Notes: generated by a model from the sequence alone, not told the origin. A DNA stretch of 64,000 nt from DASRHT01 sp035293765 (GCA_035293765.1 DATGMF010000052.1:1-64000), one strand, 5' to 3'; shown: positions 42,701 through 51,678, counted from the first letter of the stretch. Numbers and translations are program-made.

Positions 42701-44022
42701 ACGTTGATGACCTCCTGGAACGAGCTTTTATCCAGGCAGAAATGAAAGAAGGGTTCGATTTTGAAGTAGCTATGGCTGGTTATGGAGCGGGTCCAATGCC
42801 CAGCAAAACGCACCTGCCTAGAATAGTAAAAGTCTTCGGGGACTTTGCATCACGAGATTACATGATCGGTAACCGCCACAAGCGCTTAGGGAGTCGCCAG
42901 GAATCAGGTCGTTTTTTGCGCTCCCTCTTAGATAGAGATACGCTGATTCTCGGTATCGACCCTGTATGGGATCAGGAACTCCTGCGTATTTTTCCCGCCA
43001 CGGGAGGTTTACTCTGGCTGGTGGACGAAGAAAATCAAAGCAAGCATCCCCTTATCTCCAGATGCCTTCAAGGCAGGCAGGGCACATATATTACAGGCAA
43101 TGAAGGAAGTCCTGAAATTTTCTTACAGTCCTTACAACAGAGTTTCGATACTCTTGAAGGTATATCTTCTCAAGCCAACAAAGATGTAGCACCTGAGAAA
43201 AGAGACAGGTATAGCATAGCAGCAGATGGGCTAGAGATCGCCAGATCGCTAAAGGCAGGTAAGAAAGCTCCTACTATACTTTTTCTAGGTTCGCGTGCAG
43301 GAGCATTGTTCCGCAGCAAAGATTTTTATGAGAGGCTACAACAATTCAGCATGCGTGATTTTAGCTATCTCTCCCGCATAGAGCAATTTAGCGAATGTTA
43401 CCACGTTCTCCAGAGGCATTTTACAGCGAGCGATCTTCATGCTATTTTACAGGACTCTTTACAGTCTCTACCTTTATTAAGCGTAGATAGTCAGCTTGCA
43501 CATCTTGTCAAGAAAGGCATCTTTGATATTATTATCTCGACAAATATTGATGATGCCCTGGAAAAGGCATTGCTGCAAGCAGGATTGAGCGGAGGGCGTG
43601 ACTTCCAGGTAATCATTCCTCAGCGCGATATACTTCGCGATCTTGACGGGAGCCCTGAGGAGGGAAAAAAACCATGCTTGCTGATCAAGCTTTTCGGCGA
43701 TTTTGGCGCTCATGAATATGAGATACGCAGGCGCGATTCGTACTTCAAGGATTTTGAAAGGTTAAAACAATCTTTAGCGGTCACACTGAGTCAAGAAACT
43801 CTCCTCATTGGTTATGACCCGCAATGGGACCGCTCTGTAGATACGCTGTTTCCTGTGACAGGACAAAAGATCTGGTATGTCAATGAAGACCTGGATGAAG
43901 ACAGCCAGATATTCCATCTTTTGCAAAATCGGGGTAGCAGGCACCTGATTGGCACGCAGGGTAGTTACGAGATATTTATCCAGGATCTATACCGCTATTT
44001 TCAATCAGGAAACCATAGCTAA
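39733..44022 (+). CDS. Giant vWA (SAV_2336-like) protein fused to two GIY-YIG-like and two SIR2-like domains
   Basis: A 1429-residue protein. After a disordered N-terminus comes a vWA/SAV_2336-like domain (~160-390) with DIALVVDEGPSM as a variant MIDAS. A GIY-YIG-like domain (~596-720) has GPGVYRV, FYIGQTGQNLRTRI and GSSPLCNYDR. A second (~765-870) has PGVYKIL, LLCVGSS and EIESDLIGGYY, with YIG changed to CVG. Two SIR2-like domains (~895-1140 and ~1178-1425) each begin with LGSRAGALFRSK and contain STN(V/I)DD and K(V/L)FGDF. In canonical SIR2 domains the last motif carries a His, which is Phe in both copies. The repeats probably arose by duplication. Sensor, nuclease-like and NAD-binding modules in one chain is unusual. 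Confidence 0.82.
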   Translation: MIDKLIAALQQANLEMTAKEVADLLWLALQMNNRGGEASVEPDAASHQPRYDAIPPAQQLPDDTASPPSQSPPLREEPVANVYLKTQRAHSSSTVQSWAIPFKSPAAPALPHALAIARALRPFMRRFPSKTTFVFNEPATVQKIAETQNSLWAPVVDPLPIRWFDIALVVDEGPSMQLWRQTIVELRTLLEHHGAFRDIRLWRLATDDPDHVQVYAGSSNIKEGRAHSPKELIDPSGRRLILVVTDCVSAAWHNGKVQQILDLWGKKNFVTLIQMFPRRLWHQTALHLADMIRVASPPRNAANIQLKFHPPRHAFDHFTAADYSFALPIVTLERRSLLPWARMIAGTESRVVPGALFEKDFPSHPDDVASVQQEHVLSAKKRVQLFRANASPTARKLAGLLAAAPIPLNLHVIRLIQHTMLPTASPVYIAEVLLGGLLEQIYSDETIDSFDHAEYDFIAGVRDELLNIVPIADAYTVLKAVSLFVEQQYGQARDFLSLIGAAGSSEQGVAIAEESLPFAQIAATVLQRFGKEFAAFAVTLEQQMQTLDAQPAAYLPAPDTNSPGLSTRQSSLPPTASASPTIPVRSFVTKTWCGLQWTDWIPFDAPDLKALPTGPGVYRVRGIGGSEMFYIGQTGQNLRTRIADLIFHTMSDPSQMPFSDAHPAAPLLWSWRDATGVSFEYSAAPLTFSAEDCAAFVCYLLWQYRLEQGSSPLCNYDRPHPQYVKSENSSTGLRGFRLAGTFNNVRNTSFAPLRLMAQPHQNTWMALEWSDLYALHMVQITHIAPSPGVYKILDDDTGQLLCVGSSTQLRTTFQNQSRRNWRCPHPVFAFSVLRDTTPRQMAEIESDLIGGYYAQTKAAPAFQFGQHLDNAGEQKEPESNEADITAKILEVRKKINHSTVLVLGSRAGALFRSKNLYEMLRQFSNRDFSRLSQTEQFAECYSLLTKNLFSETDIHAILRSSLQDQSVTKVETILAELVKRGYFSEIISTNVDDLLERAFIQAEMKEGFDFEVAMAGYGAGPMPSKTHLPRIVKVFGDFASRDYMIGNRHKRLGSRQESGRFLRSLLDRDTLILGIDPVWDQELLRIFPATGGLLWLVDEENQSKHPLISRCLQGRQGTYITGNEGSPEIFLQSLQQSFDTLEGISSQANKDVAPEKRDRYSIAADGLEIARSLKAGKKAPTILFLGSRAGALFRSKDFYERLQQFSMRDFSYLSRIEQFSECYHVLQRHFTASDLHAILQDSLQSLPLLSVDSQLAHLVKKGIFDIIISTNIDDALEKALLQAGLSGGRDFQVIIPQRDILRDLDGSPEEGKKPCLLIKLFGDFGAHEYEIRRRDSYFKDFERLKQSLAVTLSQETLLIGYDPQWDRSVDTLFPVTGQKIWYVNEDLDEDSQIFHLLQNRGSRHLIGTQGSYEIFIQDLYRYFQSGNHS

Positions 44023-44129
44023 ACCTGTCATAGTTTGCCTTTTTAGCCACCTTCTACATGCGGTATATCTATTAACTTAAATAAAATTTATTTCTCTTAC
44101 ATCCATATTGACTTCTAATAATCTAAAAG

Positions 44130-44159
44130 TTGCTTATTTTTCCCTAGAACGAGTATAAT
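44130..44159 (+). promoter_or_regulatory. Possible promoter of the P-loop NTPase pair
   Basis: TTGCTT (44130-44135), 18-bp spacer, TATAAT (44154-44159), 80 bp before the start at 44239. Confidence 0.4.
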
Positions 44160-44238
44160 AAAGCAGATACAGCGGCCCGTAATAACACAAAGGAATTGCT
44201 ATTGAATTCGATGTTGTTGATAGCAAGCGGAGCATGTT

Positions 44239-45558
44239 ATGGATCTTTTCGTAAACAGAGAACCTGAACTGGAACTTATCGATGAAGCCTTCAATGCCTT
44301 GATGAATAAAAAGCGGCTGGTGCGTACGCCTCTCATCGGGTTTCTTGGCGTCAGTGGCATAGGTAAAACATTTTTGTTGCGGCGCGTGGCCCAGCGTTGT
44401 CAGGATACACAATTGCCGTATATCTGGGTCGATGTCGATCAAGCCACTGCGAATGTTGCACACACCATTATTACGCAGATAAAACAATATACGCAGATAG
44501 ACACCAGCGCGTCAGAACAATCGCCAGTGCATGCAGCACAGGTATTGCTCCAACAAGGGCCTGTCGTCATGCTTTTTGATTCGGTAGAGATGGCAAATAC
44601 CGATCAATTGAGCACAATCGGGACCTTGCTGCGAGATTTAAGTGACGACGAAAAACTTTTTGTCGTTATGGCTAGCAAAAAAAGTCTCTCATTCCAACAT
44701 GAACGTTCCATTGCCCGCAAACTCACTACCCTTTCTTTAAAGCCGTTTGATCGCGAGAAGTGCGAGCTTTATCTAGAGCGCCAGGACCAGCCGACCGAGC
44801 CAGAAATACGCAATATCATCTTTGAGTGGACACGAGGATACCCCCTGGCGATCAATGTCATGATTAACGCTATCACTGAGAGGCAATTGGACCCCAGAAC
44901 AGAGCCGGATCAGAAAGTTCTGCTGTCTCTCCTGACAGAAGAGGTCATCCATCAGAAGGTGCTGGTCAACATCAAACCTGAAGACAAAGCATATTATTTC
45001 TCTGCGCTCCAGCTCTTTTCTTTTCCCCGGCGTTCCAATCTAGTATTAATGCAGGATCTGATCGAAACGTTCACGCCTGAGTTAAAAAGGGAAAGTAGCC
45101 TGGCCTATTTTAGCTTGCCCAGAGCCATTACTGAAGCAACCGATGTGTTGAGCTGGAACATGGCACGTGCCGGTTTCGCCGTTGACGAGCCCATACGGAA
45201 CATTTTCCTTTTGATCCTGAAAAAGGAACAGCCCTCACGCTATTTCGCCATCCATGATTTTCTCGCCCGCACCAATCTACAACTTGCCGCGGAGGTCCCT
45301 GGCTCCGACCGCGTCCGCTACCTCCGTGAGAGCTTATACCATGCTGCTAGCAATACCGGCTCGCCGCACTTTTCAGAGCAACTAGCGGAAATATTGCAAG
45401 CCGTTTTACAAGAGGCCCCAGATCCGTTTTTGCAATTTACTGAAGAATTCTCCCAGGATGAAGAACTCAAGGAAGTGTTAGGCCCTTATCTGGCAACCGT
45501 ACAATCGATGCTTGATACACACCTGAACGCAATCAACGACCACGAAGCAGAGAGGTAG
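44239..45558 (+). CDS. P-loop NTPase (STAND/AAA_16-like) of the conflict cluster
   Basis: The 439-residue protein opens DLFVNREPELELIDEAFNAL, a typical STAND/AAA_16 beginning. Walker A is GVSGIGKTFLL (~37-47), Walker B VVMLFDSVEM, and a WTRGYPLAINVMINAI helix follows, as in NB-ARC-like ARC domains. The C-terminal half is helical without obvious repeats. GGAGC precedes the ATG. It is 2 bp from the next NTPase gene, so they are co-translated and may work as a pair. Sensor or switch role is inferred from family. Confidence 0.8.
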   Translation: MDLFVNREPELELIDEAFNALMNKKRLVRTPLIGFLGVSGIGKTFLLRRVAQRCQDTQLPYIWVDVDQATANVAHTIITQIKQYTQIDTSASEQSPVHAAQVLLQQGPVVMLFDSVEMANTDQLSTIGTLLRDLSDDEKLFVVMASKKSLSFQHERSIARKLTTLSLKPFDREKCELYLERQDQPTEPEIRNIIFEWTRGYPLAINVMINAITERQLDPRTEPDQKVLLSLLTEEVIHQKVLVNIKPEDKAYYFSALQLFSFPRRSNLVLMQDLIETFTPELKRESSLAYFSLPRAITEATDVLSWNMARAGFAVDEPIRNIFLLILKKEQPSRYFAIHDFLARTNLQLAAEVPGSDRVRYLRESLYHAASNTGSPHFSEQLAEILQAVLQEAPDPFLQFTEEFSQDEELKEVLGPYLATVQSMLDTHLNAINDHEAER

Positions 45559-45560
45559 AC

Positions 45561-48221
45561 ATGATGTACAAGCAGCAACACATTGACCATTTCATCGGTC
45601 GTAGCCAGGAAATCAGTACGTTTGTACATTGGCTAACCAACCCCATCTCGCCGTGGATACTCTATATCCACGATGCTGCGGAAGAGGCTAACAAGAAAGG
45701 CGGCGTTGGTAAAACCTGGCTGCTGCGCCGCTGCGCCGAACTCACACGGCAAAGGCGTCAGGACACAACAGCAGTGGTAGTGATCGATTTTTTTAACGTT
45801 GGAGATCGCGACGGCATCCTCCTGGCAGAAAAGATCATGACCAACTTGCAAGAGATCTATCCCGTATGGTCCCCTTCCACATTTACTGAAGCCATTCAAC
45901 AATATCGCATTGAAGAACGTCAGATAGCTGACTCGGGTAGTTCTGAGAGCGCGGCGCGCGATATCATCTTTGCAGCGCTGGTAGAAGATTTGCATCTTTT
46001 AAATGAACATCTCGCAAAAACGCAAAAGACGCTGGTGGTCTTTTTTGATACCTTCGAACTGATCGAACAAAACCCGGGCGTTGCCGTACTGCGCCAGTCT
46101 CAAACATTCCCGGATAACTACCAGTTGGAGCGTATGAAAGTGGTGATTGCAGGACGCAACAAACTGGACTGGACGCATCCAAACTGGATTGGCCGCGAGC
46201 AAGAAGTGCAGGTTATGCCGCTGGCTCCTTTTAGCTTGCAGGAGATGCAGGAATACGTTAAAGCTGAACTGATTTATGATTTCCTCCCCCAGAGCCGACA
46301 AGCCCACGCCTTATATGAGCGTACAGAGGGCCGCCCCATCCTCATTGGCCTGGCTATCGATGTTTTGAACAACCGCATTCAGACGATAGACGATCTGATC
46401 TCCGTGGCGCAGGACAAGTTTGAAGCCTATCTTGTGCCACAGGTTAACCGGCTTGAGAATCCGCTCAACTGGGTCATCCTCTTTATGGCCCATGTATATC
46501 ATCGTTTCAACATACCCATTTTTGAGAGCATACTCCAGAGTGTTGCCTTAGATTCTGCTATACAGACAATTAACCGCGAAACACTACTTTCAATCTTGCC
46601 GCAACTCTCATTTGTGCGCCAGGCTGGTTCAAGCGAAGATTTCGTGCTCCACGACGAAATGCGGCGACTCGTCACCAGATACTGCTGGGAAGTGCAGGAC
46701 CCCGATCAACGCTTTCGTAAGGCCATCAGCAGCCGTGTCATTGAGTATTACGAGCAAGAGCTCACACATATCCCAAATGAGCAGCAGAGACAAATATTCA
46801 TCGTTGAAACGCTCTATCATCGTTTATACGTAGACCTGGACGATGGGCTACCCTACTTCCAACAACATTTCTATAGCGCCCTGCGCCTGCGTAATACGTC
46901 CTTTGCGCGCCTACTCTTCCAGGAAGTGCAAAAATTTAGCAGCCTCCTATCCCCTGCTCAGCTCAACGATTTACACTATGCCGAAGCCGTACTCCTGCGC
47001 ACAGAAGAAAACGTATCTGCCGCGCTTGAAATCTTGCACCGCCTGAAAAATACGGCTGACCCTCAGTGGTATGAAGAGAATCAGCCATTGGTGCTAACGC
47101 AAGAGGGAAGATGCTACCAACGACAAAGCAAGTTTCTAGAGGCTACCAATAGTTTCATGCAATGCCTGGAAATTCAGCGGTCACGGGGAGACGAACTCCA
47201 ATGCGCTCATTTGCTGAACAACCTGGGAGTGATCTTTCGGCGCAGTAGCCAGTTCGCTACTGCTCTGAAATATTATGAAGAGAGCATTGCTCTTTACAAA
47301 AAATTGGGGCGGCAGAGCGACTACGCGACTGCACTGAATGGCTCCAGCACGGTCTATCGCTTGCAAGGCAAAACAGAAGAGGCGCTGCGGCGCTGTAAAA
47401 TTGCCTGGCGTATTCGCCGCGACTTATTCCGCGAGGACAAAGTCAGCGAGGTTCAGATTGGTTTAAGCCTTGATACGCTGGGGCGCAATTATTTGGACGC
47501 GGGGAATATCATTAATGCAGAGCAGTACTTTAAGGAGGCTTTTGACATTTACCTACGCGCAAATTATAAAGGAGGAATAGCGACAATATATAACCGTTTT
47601 GGCCTGGTCCAGCTCGCAAAAGGAGAGCTGGAGAGCGCCAGGGAGTGGTTTGCCAGGGCACAGCATGCTTCTCAGGAGATCGACGCCGAGCAGTATATTG
47701 ACAGTTTAAACCAACAAGGCGAGATTTGTATACAGTTGCAAAAGAAGAAAGAAGCTACAGTATTTTTTGAGCAAGCTATCACTTATGCTCGGCGCGCCAT
47801 CGATTATTATCAGCAAGTAGAAAATCTCATTGGCCTAGCGAAGGCACTTGACCCTCTGGAACAGGGAGAGCGCATACAACAGGTTTTGCAAGAGGCAGAA
47901 GATATCGCTACCAGAGAGAGCTATTTTAATTTGTTAGGGCAGATCGAACAGACGCGGGGCGAAATAAGCTACTACTCAAAGGAGTATTCTACAGCATTTT
48001 TACATTTCGCTAGGTATTGCCACCATATGGCTATTTACAACGCCACTGAATTCAAGGTAGCCGTGCGCCAGGTCGTCGATGCATTACTTGGTATACCCAC
48101 AGCCGATGTTCCTTTGATAGCACAGGAGCTTCTTACCTACTGGTCAACGCAGCAGCTAGACACAAAATACCCTGAATTTATGCTTGCATTCGGGGAAATC
48201 GACAATCTTATGGAGGTATAG
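45561..48221 (+). CDS. P-loop NTPase with TPR array
   Basis: The 886-residue protein has an NTPase domain (~1-330: HFIGRSQEISTFVHWL, Walker A GGVGKTWLLRR, Walker B TLVVFFDTFE, and ERTEGRPILIGLAIDVL). A winged-helix-like part follows, then about six TPRs from ~500 on (for example LLNNLGVIFRRSSQFATALK and LDTLGRNYLDAGNIINAEQY). This is the STAND layout: NTPase switch plus sensory superstructure. AGAGAGG precedes the ATG. Together with the 44239 product it may supply a signal-gated module to the vWA-MoxR system; that link is contextual. Confidence 0.85.
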   Translation: MMYKQQHIDHFIGRSQEISTFVHWLTNPISPWILYIHDAAEEANKKGGVGKTWLLRRCAELTRQRRQDTTAVVVIDFFNVGDRDGILLAEKIMTNLQEIYPVWSPSTFTEAIQQYRIEERQIADSGSSESAARDIIFAALVEDLHLLNEHLAKTQKTLVVFFDTFELIEQNPGVAVLRQSQTFPDNYQLERMKVVIAGRNKLDWTHPNWIGREQEVQVMPLAPFSLQEMQEYVKAELIYDFLPQSRQAHALYERTEGRPILIGLAIDVLNNRIQTIDDLISVAQDKFEAYLVPQVNRLENPLNWVILFMAHVYHRFNIPIFESILQSVALDSAIQTINRETLLSILPQLSFVRQAGSSEDFVLHDEMRRLVTRYCWEVQDPDQRFRKAISSRVIEYYEQELTHIPNEQQRQIFIVETLYHRLYVDLDDGLPYFQQHFYSALRLRNTSFARLLFQEVQKFSSLLSPAQLNDLHYAEAVLLRTEENVSAALEILHRLKNTADPQWYEENQPLVLTQEGRCYQRQSKFLEATNSFMQCLEIQRSRGDELQCAHLLNNLGVIFRRSSQFATALKYYEESIALYKKLGRQSDYATALNGSSTVYRLQGKTEEALRRCKIAWRIRRDLFREDKVSEVQIGLSLDTLGRNYLDAGNIINAEQYFKEAFDIYLRANYKGGIATIYNRFGLVQLAKGELESAREWFARAQHASQEIDAEQYIDSLNQQGEICIQLQKKKEATVFFEQAITYARRAIDYYQQVENLIGLAKALDPLEQGERIQQVLQEAEDIATRESYFNLLGQIEQTRGEISYYSKEYSTAFLHFARYCHHMAIYNATEFKVAVRQVVDALLGIPTADVPLIAQELLTYWSTQQLDTKYPEFMLAFGEIDNLMEV

Positions 48222-48367
48222 TTTATCGCGCCATATCACTATCCAGCTAACCTGAGGCGCGGCACCTTGAACATAACCAGATCCGGCTTTACTGGTCCTT
48301 TACTACCATCATGTAGTGCGTAATAGTAGCAGGCACAAGTTTGTGCTCAATTTATAGGATGTTGTAA

Positions 48368-49927
48368 ATGAAAATCTGGCTCGATCCAGCTTTGTTGCTT
48401 TACGAGTACGCCATTAGTAATCATGGAGGCCATCCCACTTCAGAGCCCGATTGCCCTGTCGATTGCCCTAAGGACGATGGCCCTGATGACAGGGCGCCTG
48501 AATTGGGTAGGATAGATATGCATAATATCTTTCCTGTCGGGCTTACCGAGGTGGACAGGTATTATTTACACACACGGACGTTTATGCGCCCGCAAGCCCT
48601 GCACATACAGGCTTGCGGTGAAGATCTCTGGCTTGCCTGCAATCCCTCTGAGTCAGGAAAGGTTGTCCTGATGGATGCAGAGGCGCACACTCTTCTAGAG
48701 AGTTTCCGTACGCCAAAAACGCTGCGGGACGCTGTAGCCGGCTCTTCAATCTGCTCTTCAAGCGTGGAACAGGGCGTCGAACTTTTCGCTGTCGCGGGTT
48801 TCTTACAGGAGCCCACACAACCAGCGCTCCCCCCTTCTCTTGAGCAAGCTCAAACGCTATCGGTCTGGTTCCATATCACCAATGCCTGTAACCTGCGCTG
48901 CCACTATTGTTATGTAGACAAAACTACGGAACATATGGCTGACAATACCGCAAAACAGGCGGTGGATGCGATAATACGATCAGCAAGCAAACATGGTTAC
49001 AGGCGCGTGAAACTTAAATATGCCGGTGGCGAAGCTGCATTACGCCTGCCTCAGATCATAGCAGTCCACGACTACGCGCTTGAGCAGACACGACAGCATG
49101 GCCTAGAGCTATCTGCCAGCCTACTTAGTAACGGCACCATTCTCCCGGTTCGCGCTATCCAGCAGCTCAAAGAGCGCCAGATCGGCATCATGATCTCCCT
49201 TGATGGCATCGGCGCACATCATGATCAACAGCGACCTCTGCTGAATGGCAAGGGCTCATTCGCACTGATAGACCGCACCATCACTCGATTGCTCGCTCAC
49301 GACCTCGTTCCCTACATCAATGTCACCGTAACGCAGCGCAACCTGGATGAACTCCCCGCATTGATGGCGTATATCTTGCAACGAGACCTCCCCTTCGGGC
49401 TGAGTTATTACCGCGATAATGAATGCTCTACGCATCTGACCAATCTCCAATATAGAGATACGCAGATGATTGAGGGGATGCGCGCCGTTTTTGCCTACAT
49501 CGCGGACCACCTGCCCAGGCGTCGGCTCCTCTCTTCGCTGGTAGATAAAGCCGATACGAATGGCCCACACCAGTACGCCTGTGGTGTTGGACGCAACTAT
49601 TTTGCGGTTGACCAGCGCGGAGGCATCGCCAAATGTCAGATGGCTATTACGCAAACACTGACGACGATCCACGCAGACGATCCTCTGCGGCTTATTCGCG
49701 AAGATCGGGACGGGGTACAGGGGCTTCCGGTCGATGAAAAAGAGGGTTGCCGCTCATGCCAGTGGCGTTACTGGTGTCGCGGCGGCTGTCCGATGCAGAC
49801 TTACCGGATGACGGGCAGGAACGACATCAAATCACCCAATTGCGCTATTTACAAGGCTCTCTTCCCCGAAGCCTTGCGCCTCGAAGCCCTACGCCTGCTC
49901 AAATACGAGCTTCCGGTTATTTGTTAG
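48368..49927 (+). CDS. Radical SAM/SPASM peptide-modifying enzyme
   Basis: Order of parts: an unusual ~50-residue N-terminus with CPVDCPKDDGPDD; a PqqD/RRE-like stretch (~85-150, VVLMDAEAHTLLESF); the radical SAM core with C174-x3-C178-x2-C181 (CNLRCHYC) and KYAGGEA; and a SPASM domain with CGVGRN, CQMA, CRSCQWRYWCRGGC and NC. Such enzymes install crosslinks or epimers in ribosomal peptides. No precursor gene is visible nearby. FxsB-like rSAM proteins occur with SAV_2336/vWA and TPR partners, so it may belong to the conflict cluster (inferred). The gap before it is 146 bp. Confidence 0.85.
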   Translation: MKIWLDPALLLYEYAISNHGGHPTSEPDCPVDCPKDDGPDDRAPELGRIDMHNIFPVGLTEVDRYYLHTRTFMRPQALHIQACGEDLWLACNPSESGKVVLMDAEAHTLLESFRTPKTLRDAVAGSSICSSSVEQGVELFAVAGFLQEPTQPALPPSLEQAQTLSVWFHITNACNLRCHYCYVDKTTEHMADNTAKQAVDAIIRSASKHGYRRVKLKYAGGEAALRLPQIIAVHDYALEQTRQHGLELSASLLSNGTILPVRAIQQLKERQIGIMISLDGIGAHHDQQRPLLNGKGSFALIDRTITRLLAHDLVPYINVTVTQRNLDELPALMAYILQRDLPFGLSYYRDNECSTHLTNLQYRDTQMIEGMRAVFAYIADHLPRRRLLSSLVDKADTNGPHQYACGVGRNYFAVDQRGGIAKCQMAITQTLTTIHADDPLRLIREDRDGVQGLPVDEKEGCRSCQWRYWCRGGCPMQTYRMTGRNDIKSPNCAIYKALFPEALRLEALRLLKYELPVIC

Positions 49928-50116
49928 CCAATCCGGCACGTTAGTTTTCCAGCACGGCACTGGGGATACGGTGTCGCAGGGCGCCCGCGCAACGGCTGCG
50001 TTGCTATTGATCTTGCTTGACCTCTGCAAATGGCAGCAGATAGAATATCAAGAACACTTCTATCGCTTTTCACACGCGGATGAGACGACATCTGAAAGAT
50101 GCAGAAAGGGAAAGCT

Positions 50117-51667
50117 ATGACCTGGCAAGCGGAGATCGACGAACTGCGCCAACGAGAAGCTCTGGCCCACAAAATGGGGGGCGCTGAAAAGGTTGCACGG
50201 CAGCATGAACAGGGCCGCCTGACCGTCCGGGAACGCATTGACGCGCTGCTCGATCCCGGCACGTTCCACGAAACCGGCGCACTCGCAGGCGCTGCCAGCT
50301 ATAGCGATGGGCAACTGAGCGAGTTCCGTCCGGCGAACTTCGTGCTGGGGACGGGTCGTATCGATGGACGCAAAGTGGTTGTGGGTGGAGACGATTTTAC
50401 CGTTCGCGGTGGAGCGGCGGACGCCTCCATTGGCGGCAAGCAAGTCTATGCTGAGAAGCTTGCCAGCGGTCTGCAAATCCCGATTGTGCGCTTGATCGAT
50501 GGCACCGGCGGCGGGGGCAGCGTAAAAACGCTGGAGCAGCACGGCTATACCTACGTGCCCGCGAACCCTGGCTGGGATGTGGTCGTCGATAACCTTAGCC
50601 TGGTGCCTGTCGTTTCCGCGTGCCTGGGTCCCGTTGCCGGCTTAGGAGCTGCGCGCCTGGTAGCCTCGCACTTCTCCGTGATGGTCGAACAGACCTCGCA
50701 GTTGTTCGTAGCCGGCCCGCCAGTGGTAAAGCAGGGCATGGGCGAGGATCTGACAAAAGAGGAGCTGGGCGGCTCGCAGATCCACCGTTATAGCGGCGCG
50801 GTCGATGCAATCGTATCCACCGAACATGAGGCATTTGCCACCATTCGCCGTTTTCTCTCTTACCTGCCACAAAATGTTTTCCAGGTCCCACCAGTACTCC
50901 CCTCAGACGATCCGCCGGAGCGGCGCGACGAGTCACTGCTCACCGCGATCCCGCGCAATCGCCGCCGTCCGCATCGCATTCGCCCCATCCTGGCCGCGAT
51001 CTTTGATACTGGCTCGGTCTTTGAGCTTGCCCACTACGGTCGCGCCATCGTTACCGCGCTGGCCCGCCTGGATGGACATCCCGTTGGAGTTGTCACCTCC
51101 GACCCCTATTGCGGCGGTGGCGGCTTAACCGTTGAAGGCTCGGAGGCGATGATCCGGCTGGTCGATCTATGCCAGACCTTCCACCTGCCCATCGTCACCC
51201 TGACCGATCAGCCAGGGCTGGTAATCGGGCGCGATGCCGAGCGTAAAGGAACGATCCGCTACGGCGTGCGCGCCATAGCTGCTGTCTATCAGGCGACGGT
51301 ACCTTCGGCAGAGATTATTCTGCGGCGCGTCTTCGGCGTCGGCGGCGCAGGCATGACCAATCGGCACAGCTTCGTTCAGCGTTACGCCTGGCCCTCGGCG
51401 GACTGGGGCTCGCTTCCCATCGAGGGCGGGATCGAAGCTGCCTACCGACGAGAGCTGGAAGCCAGCGACGATCCCGCGGCCCTCATCGAAGAGATCCGCG
51501 CACGCCTGGACGCTGTGCGCTCCCCGTTCCGCACCGCCGAACGCTTCGGGGTCGAAGAGATCATCGACCCCAGAGACACGCGCCCATTGCTGTGCGAATG
51601 GGTCCACGACGCCTACGCCCTGCTACCATCCAAGCTCGGTCGCCCTGCATACGGCACACGTCCTTGA
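50117..51667 (+). CDS. Acyl-CoA carboxylase carboxyltransferase subunit (propionyl/methylmalonyl type)
   Basis: The 516-residue product has the biotin-dependent carboxyltransferase fold: GRLTVRERIDALLDPGTFHETG, IPIVRLIDGTGGGGSV, a GPVAGLGAARLVASHF oxyanion region, and the C-terminal half with VGVVTSDPYCGGGGLTVEGSEAMIRL, PIVTLTDQPG and RRVFGVGGAGM. It moves carboxyl from carboxybiotin to an acyl-CoA. The biotin carboxylase/BCCP partners are not here. AAAGGG precedes ATG 50117; the frame starts at 50099 without a better site. Confidence 0.9.
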   Translation: MTWQAEIDELRQREALAHKMGGAEKVARQHEQGRLTVRERIDALLDPGTFHETGALAGAASYSDGQLSEFRPANFVLGTGRIDGRKVVVGGDDFTVRGGAADASIGGKQVYAEKLASGLQIPIVRLIDGTGGGGSVKTLEQHGYTYVPANPGWDVVVDNLSLVPVVSACLGPVAGLGAARLVASHFSVMVEQTSQLFVAGPPVVKQGMGEDLTKEELGGSQIHRYSGAVDAIVSTEHEAFATIRRFLSYLPQNVFQVPPVLPSDDPPERRDESLLTAIPRNRRRPHRIRPILAAIFDTGSVFELAHYGRAIVTALARLDGHPVGVVTSDPYCGGGGLTVEGSEAMIRLVDLCQTFHLPIVTLTDQPGLVIGRDAERKGTIRYGVRAIAAVYQATVPSAEIILRRVFGVGGAGMTNRHSFVQRYAWPSADWGSLPIEGGIEAAYRRELEASDDPAALIEEIRARLDAVRSPFRTAERFGVEEIIDPRDTRPLLCEWVHDAYALLPSKLGRPAYGTRP

Positions 51668-51678
51668 TGATACTGCCT

